64,000 bases of DNA from Ruegeria sp. HKCCD7303 (GCF_013111185.1 NZ_WVRE01000010.1:1-64000); one strand, 5' to 3'. Positions 1 through 8,478 are shown, counted from the first letter of the stretch. Numbers and translations are program-made. The notes: a model not told the origin generated them from the sequence alone.

Positions 1-55
1 GCTCGTCAGGCTCATAACCTGAAGGTCAGAGGTTCAAATCCTCTCCCCGCAACCA
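1..55 (+). tRNA. Initiator tRNA-fMet(CAT), 3' part
   Basis: The window opens inside a tRNA. The anticodon stem TCAGG/CCTGA (6-10 with 18-22) encloses a loop with anticodon CAT at 13-15. The T arm follows, then the acceptor strand CCCCGCA (45-51), discriminator A52 and an encoded CCA (53-55). The acceptor strand ends in A72, as in initiator tRNAs with a mismatched 1-72 pair; base 1 lies outside the window. The three anticodon-stem pairs next to the loop are A-U, G-C and G-C rather than three G-C pairs, a variant I recall from alphaproteobacterial initiators. In Rhodobacterales this tRNA usually closes an rRNA operon, so an rrn operon probably lies just upstream (inference). Confidence 0.93.
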
Positions 56-120
56 AAATCCAAACAGCCCGGTCGATCTACAAAAAATCCACCGGATCAA
101 TTGCTTAACGTCTTAACACC

Positions 121-168
121 GTCAGCCTCGTAACCCGAAGCTCAGAGGTGCAAACCCTAATCACGTAA
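121..168 (+). pseudogene. Decayed tRNA-fMet-like copy
   Basis: Bases 121-168 align without gaps to bases 5-52 of the tRNA-fMet at a constant offset of 116. By my count 37 of 48 positions are identical. The similarity runs through the anticodon arm, variable region, T arm and acceptor end. The anticodon position reads CGT, the acceptor strand is disrupted and no CCA follows, so it should not make a working tRNA. It is best read as a decayed partial duplication, or a scar from integration at the tRNA 3' end. Confidence 0.7.
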
Positions 169-333
169 ACAGCGTCAGAATATCTAACAACAGACCATTC
201 TAAACGCGTCAAACCCATAACACAAACGTAACGCGGTCAAATTAAGTTCCATCAGGCTCTGTCAAACGCCGGTTGAACCCCTGGTTCGGCAAAGAATATC
301 CGCAAAAACGGAATATCCTCGGAAAAAGCCAAA
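169..333. other. Intergenic region, no gene seen
   Basis: This A+T-richer stretch lies between the tRNA-like remnant and the sulfatase stop codon. I found no open reading frame with a ribosome-binding site. The octamer GAATATCC occurs at 294-301 and again at 311-318. The bases between them can form a weak hairpin with a CAAAAA loop, but there is no convincing terminator for either strand. Confidence 0.4.
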
Positions 334-1854
334 TCAGGTTCTCAGGGCGCTTGCTTGACGCATCTTCTCCTGCTCGCTCGGGGTCGGCGTGTGATTGAAG
401 CAATAAGCCGTCCGACAAGCTTCCTCTCCGCCCAGTTCTTCAATCCTCGCTTTTTGATCGGCAAAACATAGTGCGTTGACAGCATCGGGATCGCAAATTT
501 CTCGTAACCGGCGTTCACCTTCGGCAAGAGCAGCCAGTGCAAAGGCGCCATCTGATTGCAGGGCGACAAGATCCCGGAGTTCGTTCGGGTCGGTTGCAAG
601 ATCGAAAAGCTGCGGATCATGGCCGACATAATGGACATACTTCCATTGCTGCCACCGCACCATGAACGTTCCGGTGGTTGACCCGCCATCATGGTACTCG
701 CTTAAAATGGTGCGGTCTGGATCGTCAGGCTCACGGGCCAGTTGGCGCAGGGAAACACCGGGCAAAGCGCGGCTGATTTCGTCTTGGGATACTGCTGTGG
801 CGTCGAGCGCAGTGGCCGCCAGATCGATCAACGAGGTTCCGGTGGCCACCTTGCGCCCCTTTGGCACGCCAGGCCATGCAAGGATCATTGGGACCCCTGC
901 GGATTGTTCGTACATCACTTGTTTGGTCCAGAAACCCTGATCACCCATCATGTCCCCGTGGTCCGAGACATAGATGACAACTGTGTCTTCGGCCTGACCG
1001 CTTGCCTCTAACGCCTTCAAAATGCGACCGACGCAATCGTCCATGAAACTGGTCAGGCCATAATAAGCAGCCTTGGCTTCGCGCATCCTTTGTTCGTCAA
1101 AGTACTTTTCGTAGTCGAAAAAGCCCGCCAAATTCCGTAACTCTCTGTGTTCTGGGCGAAAACGGTTCTCGTATCCGACGGGTAGGTCAATCCGCGCAGG
1201 ATCATAAATGGTGTAAAACTCTTCCGGGCATGTCAGCGGATAGTGCGGGCTGACCAGCGAGATAAATGCGGCCCAAGGTTGATCCGGGTCCGCCGTGTTC
1301 TGCAACCACGCTTCGGCAGCTTTGGTTATCTCGCGGTCATAGTCGGTATAAGTGCTGTTCCCAATGCCGACATCTGCGGCCAACTCTGCCGCCGCATCGT
1401 AGGGTTGCGGGGTTTCGCGGAGGAGGCCAATCGTCCATCCGACGCCGCCCACAACATGCATGGGAAGGAGTTCTTCCGAGAAACCGTTGTCATCTTCGGC
1501 CGAACGAAAGTGCAGCTTGCCGATGGAAACGGTCTTCACCCCTTGATCCCGCAAATGACGCATCCAGCTTCGGATGCGGCCATCATAGGGCGATGCACTG
1601 TCCCAATACCGGGTCTTGTGAACATGATCACCGGTTGCGATCGCCGCGCGGGTTGGAACACACATGGGCGAGGGCGTGTAAGCATTGGTAAAATGCGTGC
1701 CACGCGCGGCCAAAGCGTCAAGATTGGGCGTTTTGACGATAGGGTGTCCCGCACATCCCATCGCGTCCTTTCGATGCTCGTCCGAGATGATGATCAGCAT
1801 GTTCGAACGATCACGGCGCTGCGTTCTTTCTTCTTGCCGAATATGGCTGCTCAT
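334..1854 (-). CDS. Sulfatase (arylsulfatase/choline-sulfatase-like)
   Basis: This 506-residue protein belongs to the formylglycine-dependent type I sulfatases, which hydrolyse sulfate esters. The modification motif C-x-P-x-R is present with Cys65, the residue converted to formylglycine, in the context MCVPTRAA. Metal-site residues are the N-terminal Asp25-Glu26 and the later SDHGD motif. No signal peptide is visible, so a cytoplasmic substrate is likely. The start is supported by AAAGGG seven bases upstream, although Met19 lies closer to where many family members begin. It is the last gene of the Rieske/CoA-transferase operon, 183 bases after the hydrolase. The exact substrate cannot be read from the sequence. 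Confidence 0.88.
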   Translation of the reverse strand: MSSHIRQEERTQRRDRSNMLIIISDEHRKDAMGCAGHPIVKTPNLDALAARGTHFTNAYTPSPMCVPTRAAIATGDHVHKTRYWDSASPYDGRIRSWMRHLRDQGVKTVSIGKLHFRSAEDDNGFSEELLPMHVVGGVGWTIGLLRETPQPYDAAAELAADVGIGNSTYTDYDREITKAAEAWLQNTADPDQPWAAFISLVSPHYPLTCPEEFYTIYDPARIDLPVGYENRFRPEHRELRNLAGFFDYEKYFDEQRMREAKAAYYGLTSFMDDCVGRILKALEASGQAEDTVVIYVSDHGDMMGDQGFWTKQVMYEQSAGVPMILAWPGVPKGRKVATGTSLIDLAATALDATAVSQDEISRALPGVSLRQLAREPDDPDRTILSEYHDGGSTTGTFMVRWQQWKYVHYVGHDPQLFDLATDPNELRDLVALQSDGAFALAALAEGERRLREICDPDAVNALCFADQKARIEELGGEEACRTAYCFNHTPTPSEQEKMRQASALRT

Positions 1855-2037
1855 GGGGATGCCCTTTCATGCAAGGTGTCGCACAGGACGGTCGTTCCAA
1901 TTGTATGTTGGGTCAAGCTTGGTCCGCATTGGCGCCAAATTTAGTCGCCCGGTTTGGGGCGTTGCACTTCCTCAAAATGCCTCCTGGTTTTCACGAGACC
2001 GCTGCAGATCGGGCCGCATTCCAGCAATCGGTAAGGA

Positions 2038-2877
2038 TCAGCTTTCGTGTGACGGCTCCTCGATAAACTCGGCCAGCAGGCGGTTGAACGCGTCTGACCG
2101 TTCGATATTGACCAAATGACCTGTCGCCGGAAAACGATGCCATCTGACCTTGGTAAGGGTGTCCTTCAAGAATGCATTTGTTTCACCGACCAGATAATAA
2201 TCGTCATCCCCGGTCACGAGCATGACAGGCGTTTTGAAAGCCTGCAGCCGAGCGCTGTCGTCAAAAAGGGAACGCCGGTTCCAATGCAGGGTAGATAACA
2301 CATGCACAGCCCCTTCGGCAGACTGACCGCGCAGGTTTGCAGAATATGTCGCCCAACCATCGGGGTCGTTTTTCTGAAAGCCTTGATAGGCGGCATCATT
2401 TTCCAGCACCGCGACGGCTCCGTCTCCTCCCCGGTCTTTACGCAGCTGAATTTCGTGCCCGACCCAGGTTCTTCGATAGTTTTCCTGTTCGCCCGGATCG
2501 CGGGGTCCAGAGCTGTTACCAACCAGCGTCACGCTCAGGACGCGTTGGGGGTGGTTCAGGGAAAAGTCCAGGCTGGTGAAACTGCCCATCGAGGTTCCGA
2601 CAAGATGCGCGGCGTCCAGACCCAGATGATCGAACAACGCCAAAAGATCACCGGTTGATTGCGCCTGCCCATATTGCGCGCGGTCTGAGGGGATCGCAGA
2701 GGGATGAAACCCACGCGCCGAGTAGGTGATGCAGCAAAAGGACTCCGACAGGTCCGAGACCTGCCGATACCAACTGCGGTAATCGCCGCCGAATTCGTGC
2801 ACAAATACAATCGGGGCACCTGTTCCGGTTGCCTCGTAGTACAGCGCTATCCCATCAGGTGTTTGAAACTCGGGCAT
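2038..2877 (-). CDS. Alpha/beta hydrolase
   Basis: This 279-residue alpha/beta-hydrolase-fold protein has the nucleophile elbow GTSMGS with Ser96. An oxyanion-hole segment HEFGG lies near residues 28-32, an acidic cluster near Asp225 is the likely catalytic acid, and His254 sits in GHLVNIE. The length is typical of the esterase, ester-lactone and C-C hydrolase group. AGGA precedes the ATG at good spacing. It lies 35 bases downstream of the CoA-transferase gene and is probably in the same transcript. It may cleave an ester or ring-fission product in the same pathway (inference); no specific substrate is indicated. Confidence 0.86.
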   Translation of the reverse strand: MPEFQTPDGIALYYEATGTGAPIVFVHEFGGDYRSWYRQVSDLSESFCCITYSARGFHPSAIPSDRAQYGQAQSTGDLLALFDHLGLDAAHLVGTSMGSFTSLDFSLNHPQRVLSVTLVGNSSGPRDPGEQENYRRTWVGHEIQLRKDRGGDGAVAVLENDAAYQGFQKNDPDGWATYSANLRGQSAEGAVHVLSTLHWNRRSLFDDSARLQAFKTPVMLVTGDDDYYLVGETNAFLKDTLTKVRWHRFPATGHLVNIERSDAFNRLLAEFIEEPSHES

Positions 2878-2912
2878 TCGAATGGTCCTGTCTTGGTCGG
2901 AGAGTTTTGAGT

Positions 2913-4064
2913 TCAGCGTGTCAAAACTGCGATGGCTGCATCGTCATATCCCAGTTCTGACAGAACTTCGTTCGTATGTTGTCCAAGGCGGGGTGCCGGG
3001 CTTTCCTGAAGGCCGCGATCTGCAATGGGGTTGCGCGCAAAACGCATATCCTTCCCTTCAGAGCTTACGGTGGAAAAGGCGGCGTATTCTTCTGCGATAG
3101 GATCGTCTGCAATCGTTTGGATGTTCTCGACCATCGAGCACGGAATGCTGTTGTCGATCAAAATCTGTATCCAATGAGATGCCGGATGCTGTTTCAGATG
3201 CGCGCCCAACACCTGATCCAGAGCGTCGCGATTGGCCAGCCGCACCTCATCGCCCTGAAAGCGCGGGTCGTCCAGCAGGTCAAGGTATCCTATGGCCTCG
3301 CAAAAACGGGGCCAGTCCTTGTCACTTCCCAGGCCAATGACGATATCCCGGTCCGCTGTCGGATAGGGTTCAAAAGGTGTCATCGACGGGTGGCGTGAGC
3401 CGATGGGTTTTGGAACGATCCCGGCATTGAGATAACGCGCAAAGGCATTTTCCAAGCAAACCCACTGACAGGCCAGCATGGAAACGTCCAAGTGACTGGT
3501 ACTTTGGCTCCCTTGTGCGTCGCGCGCATACAGACGTTGCAGAATGCCGATGGTGGTGAACAGCGCAGCCGAGATGTCCCCAATCGAAAAGCCGACGCGG
3601 GTGGGGTCTCCGTCCAACTCTCCGTTAATACTCATCATGCCGCTCATTGCTTGGACCACGATGTCATAGGCCGGGCGGTGCGAAAGGCTTCCGGTTTGCC
3701 CAAAGCCGCTGATCGAGGCCGAGATCAGGCGCGGGTTGATCCGTTTCAGATCGGCGTCGCTGCATCCCAACCGGTCGCGCACACCGGGCCGCATGTTCTC
3801 GACAAACACATCTGCTGTGGCCAGCAGCTTGTGCAGGGCTTCTTTGCCCTGTTCAGTCTTCAGGTCCAGAACGACCGAGCGCTTGTTGCGGTTCAGGGAC
3901 GCAAAATAGAGGCTGATGTCATTCTCGAACGGCGGAGTTGTGCGGGCAAGGTCACCAGTCGGGTTTTCCACCTTGATAACGTCGGCGCCCAGACTGGCCA
4001 TTAGCCAGGTGCAGAACGGCCCGGACAAAACGGATGTCATGTCGACAATTCGGATACCTTTCAT
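2913..4064 (-). CDS. CaiB/BaiF family CoA-transferase
   Basis: This class III CoA-transferase of 383 residues moves CoA between carboxylic acids through an aspartyl-CoA thioester. The likely catalytic aspartate is Asp134 in PAYDIVVQ, preceded by the GFGQTG segment. The start is fixed by GGAAGGAG six bases before the ATG and by an ATGA overlap with the stop of the crotonase gene; a longer frame reaching 4400 runs inside that gene and is not used. Neighbours suggest it activates an acid for crotonase chemistry (inference). The CoA donor and acceptor cannot be assigned. Confidence 0.92.
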   Translation of the reverse strand: MKGIRIVDMTSVLSGPFCTWLMASLGADVIKVENPTGDLARTTPPFENDISLYFASLNRNKRSVVLDLKTEQGKEALHKLLATADVFVENMRPGVRDRLGCSDADLKRINPRLISASISGFGQTGSLSHRPAYDIVVQAMSGMMSINGELDGDPTRVGFSIGDISAALFTTIGILQRLYARDAQGSQSTSHLDVSMLACQWVCLENAFARYLNAGIVPKPIGSRHPSMTPFEPYPTADRDIVIGLGSDKDWPRFCEAIGYLDLLDDPRFQGDEVRLANRDALDQVLGAHLKQHPASHWIQILIDNSIPCSMVENIQTIADDPIAEEYAAFSTVSSEGKDMRFARNPIADRGLQESPAPRLGQHTNEVLSELGYDDAAIAVLTR

Positions 4065-4708
4065 CTGGAACTCCTTCCGAGCATGGATTTCAGGGTTTTC
4101 AGATGCCCGTCGGCAGAGGCTATGGCCGGTGCACACAACGTTTGGCAGGTGTCTGTTAAAACTTCTTGCGTCACCATTCGGTCGACCAGACCCCACATGG
4201 CTGCATCCTCTGCGCTGACGGCATCGCCCCCCAACAGGATTGCTGCGCTCCGACCCGGGCCAATCAAGGCGTGCATCCTGTTTACATCGTATTGACCGGG
4301 TAAAACGTTGTTCTTGAGCACCGGGTAGGAAAACCGTGCTTCGGGCACACAAACCCGGATGTCGCAGGAAAGGGCCAGTGTCATCCCCCCGCCGATGCAA
4401 GGCCCATTAATGGCAGCCAGAGTCAGTACCGGGATGGCTCTGAGCGCTTCGGCCATTTCGTCCCAGGGGTCTGGGCCGTTCACGTCGATGGAAAGTGTGT
4501 TTAGATCCGCGCCAGCGCAGAAAACACGCCCGCATGCGCCGGTAATGATCACAGCCCGCAGCGCTGTGTCACTGCCGGCTTCAAGGAAAACGTCACGCAG
4601 AGAGACCAGCATCTGAGGTGTCAGCGAGTTGGCCTTTGCTGGCCTGTTGATCGTGACAGTCAGACAGGCACCTTCGCGTTGGGCCATGATCAGGTCATTG
4701 TCACTCAT
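4061..4708 (-). CDS. Crotonase-fold protein lacking both hydratase glutamates
   Basis: This 215-residue enoyl-CoA hydratase/isomerase superfamily protein has both oxyanion-hole segments: CAGADL near residue 65 and GPCIGGGM near 105. The positions of the two catalytic glutamates of classical hydratases (Glu144 and Glu164 of the rat enzyme) hold Thr110, just after GGGM, and Val130, in YPV. Simple water addition is therefore unlikely, and another crotonase reaction such as decarboxylation, isomerisation or C-C cleavage is more plausible. The start has GGAG eight bases upstream and an ATGA overlap with the aldolase stop. At 215 residues it is shorter than the usual roughly 260. Confidence 0.87.
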   Translation of the reverse strand: MSDNDLIMAQREGACLTVTINRPAKANSLTPQMLVSLRDVFLEAGSDTALRAVIITGACGRVFCAGADLNTLSIDVNGPDPWDEMAEALRAIPVLTLAAINGPCIGGGMTLALSCDIRVCVPEARFSYPVLKNNVLPGQYDVNRMHALIGPGRSAAILLGGDAVSAEDAAMWGLVDRMVTQEVLTDTCQTLCAPAIASADGHLKTLKSMLGRSSR

Positions 4709-5431
4709 GACCGGAACTCCGGCACGCTTCGATCCAGCATACGCATCAGCGCTGGCCACTGGACGCCCCCATGTGGTCCGTTTTGCGGCGCCCCCCAGTC
4801 GTGCAAGGCATCCATTGCATCGTCTGTGATCGTGATCGGCTTGTCCGTTGAACTCAGAATATCGACCTGAATTTTGCAGGCCATCTCAAGGTAGTAGTGA
4901 TAAATAAAGGCCTCTGCCGCCGTGCGTCCGACCACCAACAGCCCGTGGTTCTGCAACAGCATGGCAAAATTGCTACCAAGGTCGCGCGCCAACAGGGTAC
5001 CTTCGTTCTCAACCGCTGTGGAGTCCTGATAGGGATGGCTCGACAACGTACCCAGTACAAATCCCGCGTGTTGGGACAAAGCCAACAACCCTTCGGGCAT
5101 GGCCGACACGGCAACGCCAGCGCGTGTGGCTGTGGATCACGTAATTCACGTCAGGCCGAGCCGACAGAATGCCCGAATGGATGATGTGCCCGGCCAAATT
5201 GACGATCTTACCGCTGCCCGGCCCGTCATCCACGGCCTGCCCGTCGAAAGACATACGGGTCAGGTTCGAAGCCGTGATTTCGTCGAACATCAAATCGTGT
5301 GAGTTCAACAGGTAATGATCAGGGTCCTCTGGAAGACGCGCTGAAATGTGGGTCGATGTCAGGTCGGTCCAGCCATAGTAATGAGCAAGGCGGTAAAGCG
5401 CGGCCAAGTCCTGACGGATTACGTCACTCAT
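4705..5431 (-). pseudogene. Class II aldolase/adducin-family gene, frameshifted
   Basis: Two overlapping frames together encode one class II aldolase (fuculose-phosphate-aldolase-like). The N-terminal part starts at ATG 5431 and contains the metal-binding VIHSHT segment; it then leaves frame. The C-terminal frame resumes with GVAVSAMPEG and carries the third histidine in LLQNHGLLVVG. The break lies in a CG-repeat near 5119-5127. Restoring two bases there would give HSHTRAGVAVS, the family pattern. Either a recent 2-base loss has inactivated the gene or this is a sequence error. The start overlaps the Rieske stop (TGATG) and has GAGAGG upstream. The conserved rest of the gene argues for a very recent event. 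Confidence 0.82.
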
Positions 5432-6591
5432 CAAGCCTCTCCCAACGCTTCGCGGTACAAATTGTGGAAATGGCGCAGCCCGACCTCACTCATCGCACCA
5501 GAGCCGTCACCGATGACATAAGGCCCCGGTTCGAACGCGCGGCTTTGCATGCCTTTCTGGATCTTGGAGACAACAACTTCGTCTTCGGCCCCGGTTGTTT
5601 CCTTGTGCTTGTGCATCAGTTCAATCACATCTTCATCCGAAATGCCTCCGCTTGAGAACCACCGATACCGATAGATCGTCTTGTTCCATGCCACAGGCAA
5701 AAACTGACGGATCGTAAAGTACCCTCCGGGGTAACAGCACATCGACACATTGGGAAAGATCCAGTAGGCACCGTAATCACCTGCGCGTGGGCCGGCGTTC
5801 AGATCATAATCATACTGCTTTTCGTTCTTTGTCTGCGCCTTGCCATCATGCCAGATTGTCTTCCCGTGCGGGACCGTTGTGTATCCGTCCATCTCAAGAA
5901 CGCCATGGGTCAGCGAGCTCGCATGCACTGTCGGGCAATGGTAGCACTCGTTGTAGTTTTCGACCGAAAGCTTCCAGTTGCTGTCATGTTCGATTTCAGT
6001 TTCGCAGACAAATTTCAGCTTTGTTGGGTCGGAATGAAAGCTGAGGATGTTGTCGCGGTATTCCTCAAGCCCGGGCCCCATAGGCTCAGCGTTTTCGTCT
6101 AGGTTCACAAAGACAAAGCCACAGAACTCCTCGACCTGAATAGTGCGCAGGTTGATCTGGTCACAGGTCAACCCATCGCTTTCCGCAGAACCCGGCGCGC
6201 GGCGCAGTCGGCCGTTAATTTCATAAGTCCACGCATGATAAGGGCAGACCAACACCCTTTTGCCCTTGCCTGACCCTTCGACCAGCGGATGACCGCGGTG
6301 GCGGCAGATATTGTAATACGCATTGATGCCACCATCCTGTGCGCGAATGACAAAGACATCCTCATCAACGATGGTGAATGTCTTGAAATCGCCCGGCTCC
6401 GCAACTTCGGACACATGACAAACGCATTGCCAGCTTCGGAAGAAGATTTTCTCTTTATCGACCTCGAACCAGTCCGGCTGAGTGTAATATTTGGCCTGCA
6501 AAGGCAAATCTCGTGGCATCTGGGGTCTCTTCTGGTGGGTTTGCCAAAGTGGTGCTGCATCGCGGGGATGTTGTTCAGCATTAGCCTGCAT
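5431..6591 (-). CDS. Rieske non-heme iron oxygenase, alpha subunit
   Basis: This 386-residue oxygenase has the [2Fe-2S] Rieske ligands C97-x-H99 and C116-x2-H119. The mononuclear iron site follows the pattern NECYHCPTVH, with His218 and His223. The residue that normally bridges the two metal centres as Asp is Glu215 here. I recall this substitution from the carnitine oxygenase CntA, and the overall pattern resembles GbcA/CntA-type quaternary-amine demethylating oxygenases. No reductase gene lies nearby. First gene of the operon, facing the LysR regulator. Met25, preceded by AAGAG, is an alternative start; no good ribosome-binding site precedes Met1. Confidence 0.9.
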   Translation of the reverse strand: MQANAEQHPRDAAPLWQTHQKRPQMPRDLPLQAKYYTQPDWFEVDKEKIFFRSWQCVCHVSEVAEPGDFKTFTIVDEDVFVIRAQDGGINAYYNICRHRGHPLVEGSGKGKRVLVCPYHAWTYEINGRLRRAPGSAESDGLTCDQINLRTIQVEEFCGFVFVNLDENAEPMGPGLEEYRDNILSFHSDPTKLKFVCETEIEHDSNWKLSVENYNECYHCPTVHASSLTHGVLEMDGYTTVPHGKTIWHDGKAQTKNEKQYDYDLNAGPRAGDYGAYWIFPNVSMCCYPGGYFTIRQFLPVAWNKTIYRYRWFSSGGISDEDVIELMHKHKETTGAEDEVVVSKIQKGMQSRAFEPGPYVIGDGSGAMSEVGLRHFHNLYREALGEA

Positions 6592-6610
6592 TGCACTGGC
6601 AGCTTTGCAC

Positions 6611-6631
6611 AGATATAGAATCTTTATATCT
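6611..6631. promoter_or_regulatory. Inverted repeat in the divergent Rieske/LysR promoter
   Basis: AGATATA (6611-6617) and TATATCT (6625-6631) form a perfect 7-base inverted repeat with a 7-base spacer. It lies in the 62-base gap between the Rieske gene and its divergent LysR-type regulator. Size and position fit a LysR-family operator, though it is not centred on the canonical T-N11-A pattern. Confidence 0.5.
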
Positions 6632-6653
6632 GGGATAACTTAAAGTTGGTCTC

Positions 6654-7556
6654 ATGAGGCAAAGCGGCAGTGACGTTCCACCGCTCGGGGCAGTTCGTGT
6701 CTTTTGGATTGCCGCGCGGTATGGAAACTTTAAACGCGCCGCAACTGAACTTGGTGTGACGCCCACAGCCGTGAGTTCACAGATCAAATCGCTCGAGGCT
6801 CATCTGGGCTGCCCCCTGTTTGAACGCCATGCGCAGTCGGTTGCTTTGAACGAAGCAGGGCAGCAGTTTTCCGAAGCGTGCGAGGCGGTGTTCGCGCGGC
6901 TTGACCGGGCCGTGCAGGACGCGCGCCAGACCGCTAATAGATCGTCAATAACGGTTGGCGTCGGCGCGCTGATTGGGTCGCAATGGTTGTCCCGCCGCCT
7001 GTTCAGCTTTTGGCAACGTTTCCCGGAAACAGGCCTGCATCTTCAGTATTCCCCGGGTGGTGTGGAGTTTTCGGATGGTCAGACCGATATGATGCTGGCC
7101 TGGGGGGACGGAGATTGGCCGGGATTGACGTCAGAGGCGCTGCTGCGTTTCCCAACGTCGCCCGTCATCAGCCCATCTCTGATCGCAGAGGGGGGCCATC
7201 CTACCGAACCTGCAAACTTGTTGCGCCTACCTCTGTTGCACTGGAAGGATCAAGTCGACTGGCTGGAGTGGTTCGATGCACACGGGGTGGAAACCGGCGA
7301 CCACCTTCCCGGTGTGATTATAGACGATTCGAGTGTTCTGCTCCGAGCGGTGTTGTCGGGACAGGGTGTTTCCCTTGGGTTACTGCCGTTGATCGAGGCT
7401 GAATTACAATCCGGCCAGTTGATACGGCCGTTTGCCAAAGACTTTGCACCTTCCAGATCCTACCATCTTGTTTACCCATCTGACGCGATAAAACAGCCGC
7501 AACTCAGGGCATTTCGGGATTGGATTTTGCAAGAAGCAGGTCGGGGCAACCGCTAA
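6654..7556 (+). CDS. LysR-family regulator, GcvA-like
   Basis: This 300-residue protein has a winged helix-turn-helix in the first 70 residues (pattern GNFKRAATELGVTPTAVSSQ) followed by a LysR substrate-binding domain. The N-terminal PPLGAVRVFWIAARYGNF resembles the GcvA subgroup. It is divergent from the Rieske operon, with a 62-base gap holding a dyad, so it probably controls that operon and itself (inference). The inducer is unknown. The ribosome-binding site is weak. Confidence 0.9.
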   Translation: MRQSGSDVPPLGAVRVFWIAARYGNFKRAATELGVTPTAVSSQIKSLEAHLGCPLFERHAQSVALNEAGQQFSEACEAVFARLDRAVQDARQTANRSSITVGVGALIGSQWLSRRLFSFWQRFPETGLHLQYSPGGVEFSDGQTDMMLAWGDGDWPGLTSEALLRFPTSPVISPSLIAEGGHPTEPANLLRLPLLHWKDQVDWLEWFDAHGVETGDHLPGVIIDDSSVLLRAVLSGQGVSLGLLPLIEAELQSGQLIRPFAKDFAPSRSYHLVYPSDAIKQPQLRAFRDWILQEAGRGNR

Positions 7557-7582
7557 CAGATGCTGCGATTGAAAGGGGGGCC

Positions 7583-8455
7583 TCAGGTCAGCTTGCTGGC
7601 AAGAATGAATGCGCTGCATTCATCTGCCAAGGCTTTGAACCGAGGCCTTTCCTTCACATACAAATAGACCTGTCGCCTGTCGGGTAGATCGGACAATGTG
7701 CGAAAGGCCATGCTTTCAGGGATAATACGAGCAACTGTTTGCGGAAGGATGGTAACCCACTTGCCCGTTCCAACCATTGTTATCAGGGACTGCGTATTGT
7801 GAATGGTGACATTCGCCTCTTCAACCGCCTTAACGAACTCAGGCGTCTCGATGAGGTCGCACAAGGCGTTTCGCACAAATGAAGGTGTGACCACATCATT
7901 TACACTGGGCGGGACCGCCTTTTTGTTGAACGGATGATCAGCGGCGCAGACAAGACCGAACTGATCTTCGAAAAAGAGGTGCGCTTTAACCCCTTTAACG
8001 GGGTGAAAGCCTGACGCTATGCCAATATCAGCTTTGCCCTCGGCAAGCGCATCCAAAACCTGTCGCGTATCAGCGTCCATTAGTTCGACTTTCACGCCTG
8101 GGAAACGGTGTGTCATGTGTTCGAGCACGGACGGGAACACCAACGCGGCGACCGAAGGGACGGACGCAATTCGGATCAATCCATTGGCGGCATGAGCAGC
8201 AGCTTCGATCGACTGCACCGTTTGGTCAAACTGGCGGACTTGTTTAAGAGACAACTCAAACACTTGCTCGCCCAATGCAGATAGGTGGTTCTTACGCTCG
8301 CCAACAAACAGCTTTTTTCCCAAGTGGTCCTCAAGTTGTTTCAAAGTCATCGAGACAGCAGATTGTGTGCGCCCCAACCGGTCGGCTGCTTCCGACAAGT
8401 TGCCCGTTTGCGCGACCGTGCAAAAACAACGCAGCATTTCGATTTTTAGTGTCAA
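7583..8455 (-). CDS. LysR-family regulator of the adjacent dehydrogenase operon
   Basis: This 290-residue LysR-type regulator has a helix-turn-helix near residues 19-40 (NLSEAADRLGRTQSAVSMT) and a C-terminal periplasmic-binding-like effector domain. I chose the TTG start at 8455 because AGGA lies ten bases upstream; ATG at codon 7 has no ribosome-binding site. It is divergent from the aldehyde dehydrogenase operon and shares the T-N11-A dyad at 8479-8491, so it probably regulates that operon. It is convergent with the GcvA-like gene. Confidence 0.9.
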   Translation of the reverse strand: MTLKIEMLRCFCTVAQTGNLSEAADRLGRTQSAVSMTLKQLEDHLGKKLFVGERKNHLSALGEQVFELSLKQVRQFDQTVQSIEAAAHAANGLIRIASVPSVAALVFPSVLEHMTHRFPGVKVELMDADTRQVLDALAEGKADIGIASGFHPVKGVKAHLFFEDQFGLVCAADHPFNKKAVPPSVNDVVTPSFVRNALCDLIETPEFVKAVEEANVTIHNTQSLITMVGTGKWVTILPQTVARIIPESMAFRTLSDLPDRRQVYLYVKERPRFKALADECSAFILASKLT

Positions 8456-8478
8456 ATTTCAAAATTCCTGAAGTTTGG

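Noticed and set aside
251..290. Possible third tRNA-like fragment (TCAGGCTC followed by GGTTGAACCCC)
   Set aside because: Only an 8-base match is shared with tRNA-fMet and the arms do not pair.
4065..4400. N-terminal extension of the CaiB-type CoA-transferase
   Set aside because: It reads through the crotonase gene in another frame; the ATG at 4064 has GGAAGGAG and the operon's ATGA overlap.
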